From: Anoplopoma fimbria | Taxonomy: Eukaryota > Chordata > Actinopteri > Perciformes > Anoplopomatidae | Direction: 5' to 3' | NCBI RefSeq assembly: GCF_027596085.1 | Contig: NC_072467.1 | Coordinates: 1,462,361-1,526,360, forward strand | Length of the DNA stretch: 64,000 bases | Part shown: one piece after another, positions 46,800-61,125 of the stretch | Layout: the number at the start of each line of letters is the position of its first letter | How positions within the stretch are numbered: position 1 is the first letter of the stretch | Program-made: the position numbers and the translations under genes | The notes under the pieces: generated by a model | Database searches by the model: none | What the model saw: only the letters and a program-made list of their open reading frames with translations | What the model was told of the DNA's origin: nothing

Positions 46800-48941
46800 C
46801 TTGGCAGCAGAACCAAGGTCCCACCTTCCCCAAAGAAATTAGATGTGGTAATCTTTCAGGAACAACTTGCTAACCTTCCCAGACCATGTAAATGCAATGG
46901 ATGCGACCGATTGCCCTGCTTCTGTTGTGCAGCCACTCTGCGTCTCCCTGTCACTGGCCATGCCGGGTCGTCTCCAATTTATGTGTTTTTGACAGCTCAG
47001 AGGTGACAAATGACAACTAGGGCTAAAAGAAGGTTACATTTAAACACAGTGCAGGTCAATGGGGCAGACGGCTGAGTACTAAATCATTGTCAGAGAAACT
47101 AATGATACAACATTATAGGACAACAAGGCACGGTGAAAGATGAAGTGCAGGATGTCATGCTGATGCTATAATCAACCAATGTCTGTTTCATCGGCACATT
47201 CATCTTGATTTTGCATAGACATTCACTTATTCTATACATTTCTGAATGGAAACACAGGAATCCAATACAAATAGCTATTTATGTAGCTGGATCCTTTTTG
47301 TGTGGCACGAAAATATAACATTATGGTTCCTGGCTAAGTTATTATAGCTGTAAATATAATGACCTTTTTATATCCTTTTTCCCTGGTATACTATCGGGAC
47401 TGCTCTAGCTCCCCTGTAATTAAAACTCAAAATACACTTTGTGAAGCATTAGAAACAAATATTTAATTCGTCGTGGCTAAGATCTGTTGCACCTGCTGTA
47501 GCAATTTCGAAAACACACAGGAAGTGTGAATAACAAACACAGAAAGAGCCTGGGAACCGAAGCACGAGTTGTGGCATCTTGACAAGTCTTTAAGTAATTC
47601 CTACAAGAACAAACACCCCAAGGCTCACTTGCTTCATTGCTTAAGTCAAAACAGAGAGTACATACAGCCACTAGGCTGCCACGGAAATCAGATAAGTAGT
47701 GCCCACTTTTTTAATGAGTAAATTTAGATTATTAAATGGTCATCCCTGATAAAAAAACATGGGCAACTGTGTTGTTGGAAAGTGACCTTAAATTAGGAAA
47801 GCATAATTGTGTATTTTTTTGATTTATTACTGGAATTGTAATCTTGACATACCTTTCACTATTTTGTTTACATTGTATGAACACACACCAAAAATGTTAT
47901 TTCAGTATTTCTTTATCTATGAAGTCAGTGTGGCAGTTAATAATAACCATTAGTACAACCTAGCTCCATGTAGCTGGAGGTTATGTGGACATGGAGTGTC
48001 CAGGATCTCAAGGACGGCTCACACTCCCAGATTAAACAACATTCACTCTCTGTCAAACGCCTGGCTCCCAAAACTGCCAAGCCAGAGGAAAATGAGCCCC
48101 CACACGACCCTCGCTGTGGATGACAGGATGAAACACAAGACAATTGTGCCTGAAGGAGACTCTGGATAACGAAATAATCTTTAATCTCTGTCCCTTCTAG
48201 GCACTTTCAACACCTGTTATTCTTGATGGCCTTGTGAGAGGGGGCAGCTAGCAGATTCATTTTAAGCCTGGTAATTATTACACTAATTATTCACTTCGGT
48301 GTGGGGTGATTACCAGTCCTCGTTCAGGTGAATACACGTCCGCTTGCACACCAGCTGAGGCCAGAGCAGCTCGGTGGAACAGTTGTTCCACTCCTTTTTC
48401 CCTTGCAGATATTTGACCTTTTGTCATGTTTGCAATCTGTACTTTGGAGGGGGAGGGAGAAAAACAGCAAGAAACTTTTAATTGCTCAACAGAAACAGGA
48501 GTGAAAAGCACAGGTTTGGCCATCTGTTCAGCCAACACCATCTCTTTAGCAAAGAAACTTCATATTTAAACAGGTTTGATGGTTTCAGCTATCCCGTGGC
48601 TCTATCGAGCACTCACTCATAGCAGAGTTGTTGCTATGCCGTCCCATGTTATGATGATACATTATTTCTGTTAAATTAATGAGTACCCATAGTATTTTTT
48701 CTCGTTCCCATCAATAATTAATGAATCAAGATATATTCTTTTCATTTAATGGGATGCATTTATAATCATAGCTTGGGGGTTTCGAAAGCCTTTAAGACAA
48801 ATATTTCGGCTCTTTGACTAGATTTAATTCAATTAGTACACATCAAATACTATGCCTCCATTTACAGATCTTTCATGTTAAAAATGAGTATCATGAATTT
48901 TACATATGTGGTTATATGAAAACAATTATTCTCATGATGTG

Positions 48942-48977
<36 letters not shown>

Positions 48978-50220
48978 ATTCCCCTATATTGTACAGGTAG
49001 TGATGAGTTGTAGATCTGACAGAAATTAACTCTACGCTGTAATGTTCACCTCATCACAGGCTGTTTTAATATCAGAATTACTCTTCGCAAAACCCATTTA
49101 AACATGAATTTAAATTATTACAATCCAAAGGGTCAATTGGCAGTGAAAACAGAGCATTTTACCATTCACGTTTTGGTAGGAAATGTCCAATGTCTAGATC
49201 ACCTTCTCACAATACATCGATTTTAGTATTACATCGATAAGTCATTGTTATTGTCAACAAATCTCTGAAAAGAGCAAATTCAGCTATTTGTTAGTTCTTC
49301 AGTGCTTTCAAACTTTCCTACCCTGTTTGTGTCCCTCAGCCTCAAGCCCATTCATTTATAATAAAGAAGTAAATGTTAAAAACAGGCCACAAATATTAAC
49401 TTTATATTTCTTAAAAGGTTAAACAAACTGCTTGGCTCTGTATTTTTTAAGCAAACGTTACTTAAAAACAAATAAGTTGTGTTTTTTTGGGGGGGACTTC
49501 AGAGAAAGTGAGTTATTTACAACACCAGAACAGTGTTTTGTGGGATTGTTTGTCAGTCCCAGACACACTGTTTGACAAACACCCCATAGCCCATAATCAC
49601 AGCTAAGGGTCGTAGTTCTGCCCAACGCCCCTTAGCTGTAATATAATTACTACATACCTCGGCCTGAACTACATTCAGTAATAAAGGAACATTTTAGCCA
49701 TTGTAGCAATACGTTTCACAAATGTTATTTTAATAGATAATACTTGTTAGTATAATAAATTGAAGAAATCTTGGTTTTAATCATTTCATGGGATTTGTTG
49801 GTAATAGGATAAATACAGAATATCATAATTTAAGCACAGAATGTAAGACAGGAATATCCACTTTATGTAAAGATTTGGAGCATAAATTATCCAGTGTGAG
49901 AAAGGAAGGAGGAGGAACAGCTCACATGGTTTTCTTTATTAAAATAATAAGTGATTTAATCCATCAGTGATCAGTGTATCGATAAAAAGCCGTTTATACG
50001 TTAAAACGAAGAGGGAAAGGACTCAAGTGTCAATAAATTGATTTATCCAGATACCTTTATCTTCCCCTCACTTTGATTCTAATAGTCATCAAAATCCTGC
50101 CATATTGTATATTATTCTCTACAGTAGCTCTTATAAATAAATAGAAATATAGGATATTGTTACTAATATTGTTGGTGTACACACTAAGTACAACATATGT
50201 TGATGTAACACAACCTCCCA
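46800..50220. other. Gene desert, part 3
   Basis: Alternating AT-rich DNA and GC-richer unique islands (about 47470-47690, 47940-48140, 48290-48550, 49490-49680) that look like candidate regulatory elements. A 34-base A run lies at 48942-48975. No gene could be supported. Confidence 0.35.
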
Positions 50221-50299
50221 TGTTCTGAACTTAATCATCCAATTACCACTCACCTCGAAGAAACTCAATGGCAGAAAAGAAAGTTAGAAAAACCAGTGG

Positions 50300-52660
50300 A
50301 ATGAAATTTTATTCTTCGGCAGGCCCCCTAAAGGTCAGGTTCCACTGTCTCAGGAAGCACCGCTGAAATATAAATGCTCTGCAACACCGTGTCTGCTGAT
50401 TGCTTTACTCTCTAGGCAATGTCAATTTTGTCGAAGTACTTGCAGATTAAGTCGGCAGGACGTCAAGGGCCCTTGTAGGAGCTGCTGTCTTGTCTTATCG
50501 GAGGGTCCGAAAGCCCTTGTCTATTACTGGAGACACCCCAAGGACAGATGTTTTAGGCTTAGGGGGGTGATGGAGAATAATAGCACATTAGATTCCTAAT
50601 GTCTCTCTGATGCAGGACTCGGGGGAGACAGAACTCCAGGGTAATCCAAATTCATCTCTCTCTTTCGCTCTGCTTCTCTCCTCATTTCCTCCTTTTCTTT
50701 CTTCTCTTCCTTCGCTCTAACCAGAGTTGAGTCCTCTCTGCCTCTTGAGGTGCTGAATCGTGGCCTGAAGCTACAAGCCACAGTCCATTCATCAAAAGCA
50801 TGACCCTCTCCTGTGAGGGACAGGATGCTGTATGGACTAATGAACTCAGAGTATGGTTTGAACATATGTGTGTCGTATCTCTGTCCATAAGGGAGGGGAT
50901 CTTTATTGTTACGGGCCATCACAACACATAAAACACACCTGTATCATATTTCAAGGTAAAGAGGACAGTCCACCTCTCTCTGGTGTGCTTGTCCTTGTTT
51001 TTTATGTGAAATTATTCCGCTAAAAACAACGTTGAAAGGCTGAATGTCATTGTCATGGATCGGGTGGGATCCTCATTGGTCACAACAGGCATTATACATT
51101 CAAAACAGATGGATGTTTAGGTTTTTGTGTGAAAAAGTACCTGCAGGGACAGAAATGTTGTCATTCAATCTTTCGCACCTTTTTTCCTACAAGGCCCTTT
51201 AGCCCGGTAGATGTATCGCCATTAAGCTAATATGTAATGAACAGCACTGTGGTAGCATTCCCCTCTGGAGTTTTTATTTTATTGTCATACATCATATGCA
51301 AATTGGGGATAAAGGGATTTTCATTTTTTTTGTGCCAGGATAAATGTATGGTGTACTAAAGACATGCTAGTAATATGAAATCCCTGCACCCACCCCTCAC
51401 CACCAGCGTGGAGCCCCCACCCCCATCAGGCCAAGGGTACACCTTGATGAGTGAAGAGGGAGGCTAATTCAGTCCTCAGGCTTAATTAATCCTATGTCTT
51501 ATTTGATGAATGGCTCCCAAATTGTGCTGTAATAGAGGTATTTTCTGTGGAGGGGGCCTGCGGAGCGCAGTGTTGACACGAAGCTAGGAGAAAGTCAAAG
51601 TCGGGACTCTGAGAGGCTGGACTTGGGGGCTTTGTTTGCAAAGTTGTAGTCCTCTGTGGACAGTTTAAGCCCTGTCCTCTGACGTCAGGAAAGCTGCAGA
51701 GAGTGATGGTGCGCTGCAGGGAACATGTGTTTATGGATTTCTCCTGGCTAAGATCACTTTAGGAGACCGCCTTTGTCAAAACTGACAAAGCCAGCATGAG
51801 ACAAACATGATTTGTCGTCTGTAAATACACACAGTGGCCTGCGACATTCTTTCTGTACTACATGAATATCTGCCTCAAGGGGGCAAAACATAACAGTGAT
51901 GAATCTCATGTTTGACTTTCTAATGAGAGGTGCCTAAACTACAGAAAACCAACATTTTTTCTTCATAATGACTCTTTTCTTTATAATGTGACCCTCAATT
52001 GTTCAGTTGTTGGACCAAGGTTATAGTTCAATGTAGAGGTACCTGAGATCTGCCCTGTCTGACTTGAAATTTTAATTTTATTGAACAATTTTACTATCAG
52101 AGGCACAACTGTAATATAATATTATTGTGATATGTTTTTCCCCCCCTGTGCTGTAAATGTGCTTCACACCATATGATATGAGTCTAACCACGGATTTGGG
52201 CCTCCTGCTTTTGCCCCGTTTAATATGAATCCTGTTGTCACAAAGGGTTCTGCTTTAAGTATGCATTGTGCTAACAGAGGTAGCACTTAAAACTAACGAT
52301 GTCATAAATTTTTCTGGCTAATATGGCAGGCGTAAAGGGAGCTTCGGCGGGTGGGGTGAGGGTCTGGTGATTTGAGAGAGAGGATGATGAGATTCGGTGG
52401 CCTAGCCCAAGCAATGAACTTGATTAAACTAATCTCATCTCTATCAAAGCATCACTCTGATCCCCCTTGTCCCATTATTCATGGCAATGGGATAATTACA
52501 CCGAGATGCATGGGGCCAGACAGACAGCACTGTGACTCGGGCCCTCAGACCCTGGGCTGTGCCTCCACTACTATGTGGCCTGTTTATTTTAAACACAGAT
52601 TAATTATGGTCAATGGGATGGTTCACAGCTGTTACTCCTAGTGAGAAAAAATGGAAATGA
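50300..52660. promoter_or_regulatory. Cluster of candidate conserved non-coding blocks
   Basis: Several GC-richer unique islands (about 50310-50560, 50590-50960, 51380-51790, 52180-52640). The last contains ATTATTCATGGCAATGGGAT, GGGATAATTACAC and CAGATTAATTATGG, that is, SOX/homeodomain-type cores. Frames of 60-108 codons within them are not backed by splice sites or recognisable domains. Confidence 0.3.
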
Positions 52661-53740
52661 AATGATGATAGAGATGTATATTAAGTCATCTGCTGGTTGG
52701 AGGTCCAGTGTGGATAAATACAATCAGCATTTCGATTTTGACATCAGCACCATGATTGTCAGAATAATGTGGAAAAACTGCATCAGTCAACATGATAATG
52801 TCAATGTTTACAGCCATTGTACCAGACACCTCACAACCCTGTCTCTTAAAACCAAAGTATACAAAGATTATGACAATTGACTCTTAATAGTATCTGCCAT
52901 TCAACACCTGAGAATACTCTGTGTATTATCTACAGTGCTTTTGTAATGGGGTTATGTGTCAGGAAATTACAATTTAAGAATGAGACATCTAAATTTGTAT
53001 ATTTGGTGAATGAAAACAGATTGAGAACATTGAGACAGATTTGAGAATTATTTGATCTCCCAGTGTGCCCACTCACAAATCAGTTCTCTGAAAAACACAG
53101 TGACATAAATCATATTACCCATGTGGTTGGATGGGTTGATTGTTATGAATGTATTACAGTTAATATAACCCCCATGCATAGTAGAATTTTTGTTTTCTTC
53201 AATACTTCATTACAACATTTATTCAATTTTATTTCAAACTTTATTTCTGGTAATTTTTTGACCCCAAACGTGCAAAATTATAATACCTATGTTAATGTAT
53301 ATTATGTAACATAATATATTTAACAAAAGTCGTGTGATTCTCCTTACAAATATAAATCCCTTTTCAAGTAAAATGTTTTTTTTAATTAATAACGCATAAA
53401 TAATTGAGTAATGCAATATTTATGTAATAAACTGAGAGGTACAGCGTTAACGCCTACACACATCAGTAGTTTATAGTGTGCAATCTTTTCAGGCACTTAA
53501 ATTGGCTTCCTCTGAGTGACTTTTTTTATTTATTGCGACTAAAAATAATAAAAAATGAAAAAAAAAGTAAGACCCCTTTAGTTCAAAAATAAACAAGAGC
53601 CAAGCAGCTTAATTGCACAAAGTGTGTTTAAACAGGTTTTGTGTTTTCATTTTATTTTTGTTTGGATAGCTGCGTCAAACACAAATTACAATTTTTATTC
53701 AGTAAAGCAGTAAGAAGTGATTCCAGTTTGTATAGGGTTC
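52661..53740. other. AT-rich intergenic DNA
   Basis: No gene, RNA or repeat recognised. Confidence 0.4.
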
Positions 53741-53744
53741 CCCA

Positions 53745-54562
<818 letters not shown>

Positions 54563-55498
54563 AGGAACAGGGTGTAACATTTAGAGGGATTTATAGGCAG
54601 AAATTAATAATAATATTCATAACTATGTTCTTATCAGTGTTTAATCGCTTGAAACTCAGAATCGTTGAGTTTCTGTGAGCTTAGAAAGATCCATTTATAT
54701 CTACACAGGGAGCAGGGTTTCTTCCACGGAGTCCGCCATCTTTCATCTCCATGTTTCTACAGCAGCCTAGAACAGACAAACCAAATCTAAGAGAAACCTA
54801 ATTCAGTGGGCTCTGTCCACAGTCTCTCATCCAACGCCAGTATGTTAACAAAAGCGTAGCCCACTAGCCTGGGCCAAAAGCATTTTTTCCCCCCAACCAA
54901 ACTAAAACAAAAGCAATCTGTATGTAGTCTGTTTATCATGGTTTGTTCTTGTAGACCTCTCTGCTGGCTTAGACGAAGCAGTCCTCCTCCCTCCACCAGC
55001 AATACCTGCAGGACAGGAGGAATGACTGATACTGATGTCTGTGTTCTTCATTCTTTGTAAACGTCACTCAGAAATGTAATTTATTTTATCGTCATTTTAG
55101 ATTTGTTTCCTGTGAGATATTTAATACTTTACATAAGATAAGATAAGATAAGATAATCCTTTATTATTCCGGCAGCGAGGAAATTGATATAGTGGCTTTG
55201 CTGTTGTAAACATGTTGCTGTTTTAGAAACAATATATTGTTATATCGAAATTATAAACAATTTATGATCTTGTTCTAAATTTAGTTATTTTCAAAATGAT
55301 ATATATGTTTTTAAAAGCATATCCGAGTTATGATAGGAGCAGCTCCTAGTAGTGAAATCTGAAAGATGCCTATCCCTACCTGAAGGCCAATGTAGTTCAC
55401 CGACACGCTTGAAAAGGGAGGTGTGAGTGGAGGGGTATTAAGTTGGTTGCATTCTGCAACTTACCACTAGATCTCACCAAATCTTCCATACTGTTCCT
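54563..55498. mobile_element. Non-autonomous fish DNA transposon, TIR type
   Basis: The left end AGGAACAGGGTGTAACATTT and the right end (inverse AGGAACAGTATGGAAGATTT) are imperfect inverted repeats. The interior includes CCACGGAGTCCGCCATCTTT and a part ending in GCAACTTACCACTAGATCTC that I recall as dispersed in fish genomes. A GATAA pentamer array (55137-55156) and a CCTTTATTATTCC stretch look like a later insertion. No transposase is present. Confidence 0.6.
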
Positions 55499-56130
55499 AT
55501 AAGGAAAGGAAATGGTTAGAAACATTGCTTCAGTTGTAACATTGTGTGACTTGCATCTGTCCTTAAATTATAAAAAATAACAATAGAGAGATGCTTTTAT
55601 TTGTCACGCACTTTTAGGTATGCATGCTCAATGGATGACTTCTGGGACAAAGACTAACGTTATACAGACCAACTGAGAGAACATGTTCTTTTGCTTAAAC
55701 GCTGAGGCAGGATCTTTTTACTCATAACCAGCTGCCTTGTGTTAAATGTTGTTAAATATTGAAAGTGAGTGCCATCTTTAGCATTGTTATGAACTTTCAT
55801 AACAAAAATGCATTAAATTATAGGATATGATCTGTAATAGACATGGAAGTTAGGACATCATTCAGTGGGATTTACACTTCACGATAATTTCCTATTATCT
55901 CAGGTCCAGAACCTCAGAATACCTGAAGATGACATTACAGCCCATTTAAAGAGCTCATTCTTCGTCTTTGTTGGTTCTCAGAGAAAAGACACATGGTGTT
56001 GGTGGAGGAGCAGTGGACTTGATGGAGACGACGATTAAGAATAGGAGAGGTGTACCTGAAAAAGCAGTAAAATGACTGAATGAATTTTTTTGTATAATGT
56101 TTTTATTTGTTTTGCGTCTCCGTCCTCCAG
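55499..56130. other. Intergenic DNA
   Basis: No supportable feature, apart from a pyrimidine-rich tract with CAG at 56128-56130 that forms the acceptor of the next entry. Confidence 0.4.
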
Positions 56131-56231
56131 AACATACTGGAGGAACAGCTTGAGAATCACAGGGAAGCTCATCAGAGGCAGCTCAGCTGCCTTCAAGACA
56201 AGATCCAAGACTAGCAAAGGATGCTAGACAA
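56131..56231 (+). pseudogene. Dead kinesin heavy chain-like exon
   Basis: A good acceptor (GTCTCCGTCCTCCAG) and a donor-like GTAACG frame 101 bases that encode ILEEQLENHREAHQRQLSCL and then QDKIQD, a TAG, and QRMLDK. This resembles the kinesin-1 heavy chain (KIF5) coiled-coil stretch around HREAHQKQLSRLRDEI, from memory of the family, with a stop where Lys is usual. I found no neighbouring kinesin exon. It may be a captured or relic exon. Confidence 0.5.
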
Positions 56232-56289
56232 GTAACGAGTAAGGAAACACCAATAAATTATGGTTTCAGTGAATATAGTTTGCTGTAAA

Positions 56290-58260
56290 AATGTAATTAA
56301 AAGTCTCATTGTATTGTATGCCATAATGATAGCTTTAAAAAAGTAAAAGTATAATATGTCTTGAGAATGTCATTAAAATTATAAAATTTCTTAACAAATG
56401 CCATAGCATAGTACGCCATAAATGATGGCATAGCAATTTTTGAACAAAATATCAGCTTATAGTATGTCCTAAAAATGTCATAGTATAATATTTTTTAAAA
56501 AAAGGCATAATATAGATATGTCATGAAAAATGTGTGCCATCAAAATTTCATTAAAAAAAGTCAACAGTATAGAAAGCCATGAAAATGGCATTAAAAAGTC
56601 ATAGTATTAAAACGTCATGGAAAAAGTTATAGTATAGTATGCCATAAAAAGCCATATCTTTAAAACATCATAATATATTATGCCAAAGGAGTCATAAAAA
56701 TATAAGAATCTTATAACATTATCATAAGAGTCATGAAAAATGTCATAGTATGGCATGTCATAAAAGAGTCATAAAAGTCAAGAATTTCATTGTATAGTAT
56801 CCCATAAAAATCTAATTAAGAAAGTCATATTATAGCATGTCATAAAAAAGGCATTGTAAAAAAATAAAATAATAATAATGGTTTATTATGCCATGAATAT
56901 CATAGTATGGTGTTCCATGAAAAATGTAATTGTATAGAATACTATAAACAGTAATATTATAGTATGCCATAAAATGTCATAGTATAGAACGCTATTAAAG
57001 TGTCATTAAAACGTCATTGTATTGTTTGCCATAAAAATCTCATAACACATGTTATGAAAATATGTTTATATCAGTAAAAAGTAAGTATCCCAATAAAAAA
57101 GCAATAGTACTATGGCATATTAATGTCATAAAAATCTCAAAGTAAACTATGCCATGAACGTATATTATTATATGTCAAAACAAAGTCGTAAAAATAGAAT
57201 TGTATAGTATGCCATAAAATATCACAGCTAATGATAGTATAGTACGTAATAAATATGTCATAAGAAATGTCATGCCATGAAATTCATGATATAATTTGTA
57301 TAGTATGTCATTAAACGTCATAGCACATATTACCAAAATGCCATAATACTACTTCTAGTTCTAGAGTTGTAAGCCTTTAAAAAGTCATAGTATGGTTTAA
57401 GAATGCCATACAATAGAATGCCATAAAAATATCATAACATAGGCCAAAGAAAAAATCCTGACATTATTTGTCCTACAAAAGTCATACTATAGTATGCCAT
57501 AAAAATGTCATAGTGATTATCATTTAAAATGGCACGGTATATACTATGCTATAAAAAGTCATGAAAAAAGGCATAGTAAAGTATGGAATAAAAACATCAT
57601 AACAAATGTCATGAAAAGGTCATAGTGTCGATTGCCATTAAAAAGTCATATTATAGTATACCATACAAATGTCATAACTAATGCAATGAAAAATATCATA
57701 AAAATGTCATACCATAATTTTATCATGAAAAAAGTAATTATACTATAGTATAATATAAAAAAAAGTCAAAGTATAAAAGGCCAAAAAATATCATACTATA
57801 CTATGCCATAAAAAAATCATAAATATGCCTTTAATATGCATAGTATGCCACAGTAATGTCATAACAAATGTCGTGAAAGAAGTCCTATAGTATGCCATTA
57901 GAAAGTCATAGTAAAGTATGCCATAAAAATGTCATAACAAACGCTATAAAGAATCATTATGTAATATGTCATAAAAAAGTCATAGTATAGGATGCTATAA
58001 GAAGTCATAGTATAGTATACGATTAAGAAATCTTATTAAAGTATGCCATAAAATATCATAGTATAGAATGTAAAAATATCATTTCAAAAGACAAAGTATA
58101 GTATGCTATAAAAATGTAATAAGTTATAATATAGTATATAATGAAATAAAACATTACATATATACGAATAGTATGTCATTACAGTATAATATACAGTAAT
58201 ATGTCATAAAAATGTAATAAACAGTCATTCTCTATTATGCTATGAAAATGTCAGAATATA
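56290..58260. repeat. Degenerate tandem array, left arm (CATAGTATGCCATAAAA type)
   Basis: About 2 kb of imperfect 20-30-bp units combining GTCATAGTATAG, TATGCCATAAAA and ATGTCATAA. The units occur in the opposite orientation at 59960-61120. Confidence 0.85.
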
Positions 58261-59959
58261 ACATTTTTCCTTTCTGGCCCTCAACAATATGCTGGCTCCT
58301 TAAATTGGGAGTTAACAAGACTTTTAGAACCTTCTTTCTATTAGTTGTAGTAGTTATAGTCGGTATTGTAAAGGTTTAACAATACATTTTGTAGTAGTTG
58401 TAGTAAATGTATGTATGTATAGTATGTAAATGTGATGCAAATTCTTATGCCCTCTTCTTTTCTTTTTTCCCCCAGAGGGCAGAGTTCCGAACAAAAACTG
58501 AAGACAATGGAGTTTTTTCACTTCACCCACGTCGTCCAACAGATTCAAATGTCTACACCTAATGTTAAAGTCTATAATATCTTTTGTCTCTGAACCCTGA
58601 CTGAAAAAGCAGATGAGATTTCTTTGTTGAGTGCATCGGTTCCTTTCATTTCAAGCTGTAGAACTCCTCTTGTGATCCAGTGTTGTTTTAATAAGTTCTA
58701 AAAACCAATGGGAAGACTGTATATTTTAGCTACTTTTATAGAAATTTGTATAAATAAATTGTTTGCAGAGAAAATTTGGACGGTAGAATATCTTGAAGAA
58801 CTGAAAAAAATTAATAATATGGCAAAATTGTAAAGTAGACTTTCTTACTTTCTCTGGTGTCATCGTACTAAAATTTTGAGAATGTAAGATGTTTCCTCGT
58901 GCACATTTTCAAGAAATATATTACCGCAACACTCATTTAACTGACGCTTTATTCCAATTTTAATTCCAATGAGTGCTTCATCAACCAAAAATTACAAGAA
59001 TCATGCAACTACATCAACTTCAACAAATATACTGAACTGCTTTAAGTGCTTCCTTTAGCAACAATAAAAGACAGAACATTTTTTTATAATTTTTAATGGA
59101 CCAAGGGGCAGTCAGTACTAATGAGTTTTCAGTCTATGACAGAAGATATGTTGAGGTTTTGCTTTTCTAATGTTAATGGAGAGCTCAGGTTGCAGCAATT
59201 ATATTAGTAAACAACATTATTTACACAGCACTTTTCTTAACACAGTAACAAAGAAATGTTAAGGAAAAATTTAAAACAAATAAATAAAATGCAAAAGAAA
59301 CGTCCAATCTCAGTGGGTCGAGCATTCTTGGGTGTTCCATCAGCAGCAAGAAAGGCTGATGTCTGAAGTGAAAGGATCAAGTCCCAGCTCCCCTGTTTAG
59401 CTAAACAATCTTGAGTTTCTCCAAGTGTTCTCCTCAGAAGTGTGGACAACTAATCTTAGAACAAACAATAGAATTGTGAAGTTAAGAAATAGCCCACCCT
59501 GATGAGATGCTGATACAACTGATACTTGACAAAGTAAGATGAAAGGATCAAAACCCACTTCTGTCTCAGGAAGGTCCAGTCTGTTCCAGAAGAGACTTGA
59601 AACACTAACAACTAAGTTGAAGGAACTTTATCATGCAGATTTAATTTTTATTTCTAAATCTGTGACTTTTGTCATGCTGAAATGTTGTGCAGATGTTTTT
59701 CAAGAGTTTTTTTGTGTGTTTGAGTTAAGTTGAAGTGGAATGACCAAGTACCCCATTTTAGTCCTTACCGTTAAGGAAAACAGTGTCCAGAGCATCACCA
59801 CAGAGGTGGACAAGAGAGTAACTTCTAGAAAAGATAACCACCAGCCAGGATGTGATTGAAAGTCGCAGGAGTAAGGTGTACAATACAAAGGCTGTTTTCT
59901 GACTTTTTTAATGAAATACTTCAATGACTTCTTAAAAGACATTTTTATGATTAACTATT
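58261..59959. other. Unique spacer between the inverted arrays
   Basis: 1.7 kb of non-repetitive DNA with an acceptor-like TTTTTTCCCCCAG at 58464-58476 and short frames (59539-59733 plus, 59237-59449 minus) that I cannot assign. No transposase or other domain is seen. Confidence 0.4.
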
Positions 59960-61125
59960 TAATATTTTCTGGCAGACAGTAATATGAAATGTAATTTGGA
60001 ATACTATATTATGACCTTTTTAAGAAATGTATTATGATATACTACATACTATGTACTTTTTTGACATACTATACTATGACAATTGTATGACTTTAAGACA
60101 CACCATACTATAGTATCTCATACAGCATACTATTATTATTTTTCTGGCATTTTAATTTTTTCAACAAACTAAATATAATAAAATAAAAAAATATATAGAA
60201 TTTGTATGTCATACAATATAGACAGTTTTATGACCTATATACAATGGGATATTTCATGACACCTTTTTATAGCATACTATACTAAATTTAGTATTACCAT
60301 ATTTTTTGACTGACTTTTAAAATACCATGCTATACTATGACAGATATTTATGCCATATTGTATGCCATACGATAGTATGACATGTTTTTATGATATACTA
60401 CATAATACATTTTTAATCTCATAGTATGAAATTTTCATGACAAATTGTATTATTATTTTTGATAACACACCAAATATGACATTTTGTGGCATTTTTATAA
60501 CATACTTGAGTATTTTTTTTATGAAATGTATTATGACATACTGTATTTTTTTATGATATATTAAACTAATAAATGTTTTATGTCAAACTATACAATTACA
60601 TTTTTGGGACTTTTTTAGTCACGTGCTATCATATGACATTTTCATCACATACTCTCCTATGACATCTTTTCTGCCGTACCATAATATGAGTATGAGCAAT
60701 ATTTATGGGATACTTTACAATGACATTTATCACATACCATAGTATGATATGTTTTATGAAATTGATTATGACATAAAATAATATTACTTTTACGGCATAG
60801 TGTTATATGTTATTTTAATGACGTATTATACAATGACACTATAAGCAGTATGACATTTTATAATGAAAAACCATACTATGACACTTTTTAGGACATGACA
60901 AACTTACTATACTAAGATGTTTATTATGACTTACTACACCATGACTTTTTTGTGAAATTTACTGACATACTATATTGTAGATTTTTTTATGGCATACCAT
61001 TGTATGTTATTTTAACGCCATACTTTTCTATGACATTTTGAGTGACCTTTTTATGAAATACTCTGCTTTTACTTTTTTTTCTGACATTCTATTTTATTAT
61101 TTTGCACGGCATAGTATACTACAAG
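59960..61125. repeat. Degenerate tandem array, right arm (inverted)
   Basis: Units such as TTTTATGGCATA and CATACTATACTATGACA, the reverse complement of the left array, continue to about 61125. Confidence 0.85.

Noticed and set aside
56290..61125. CRISPR-like array
   Set aside because: Units are degenerate and lack regular unique spacers, and the DNA is vertebrate.
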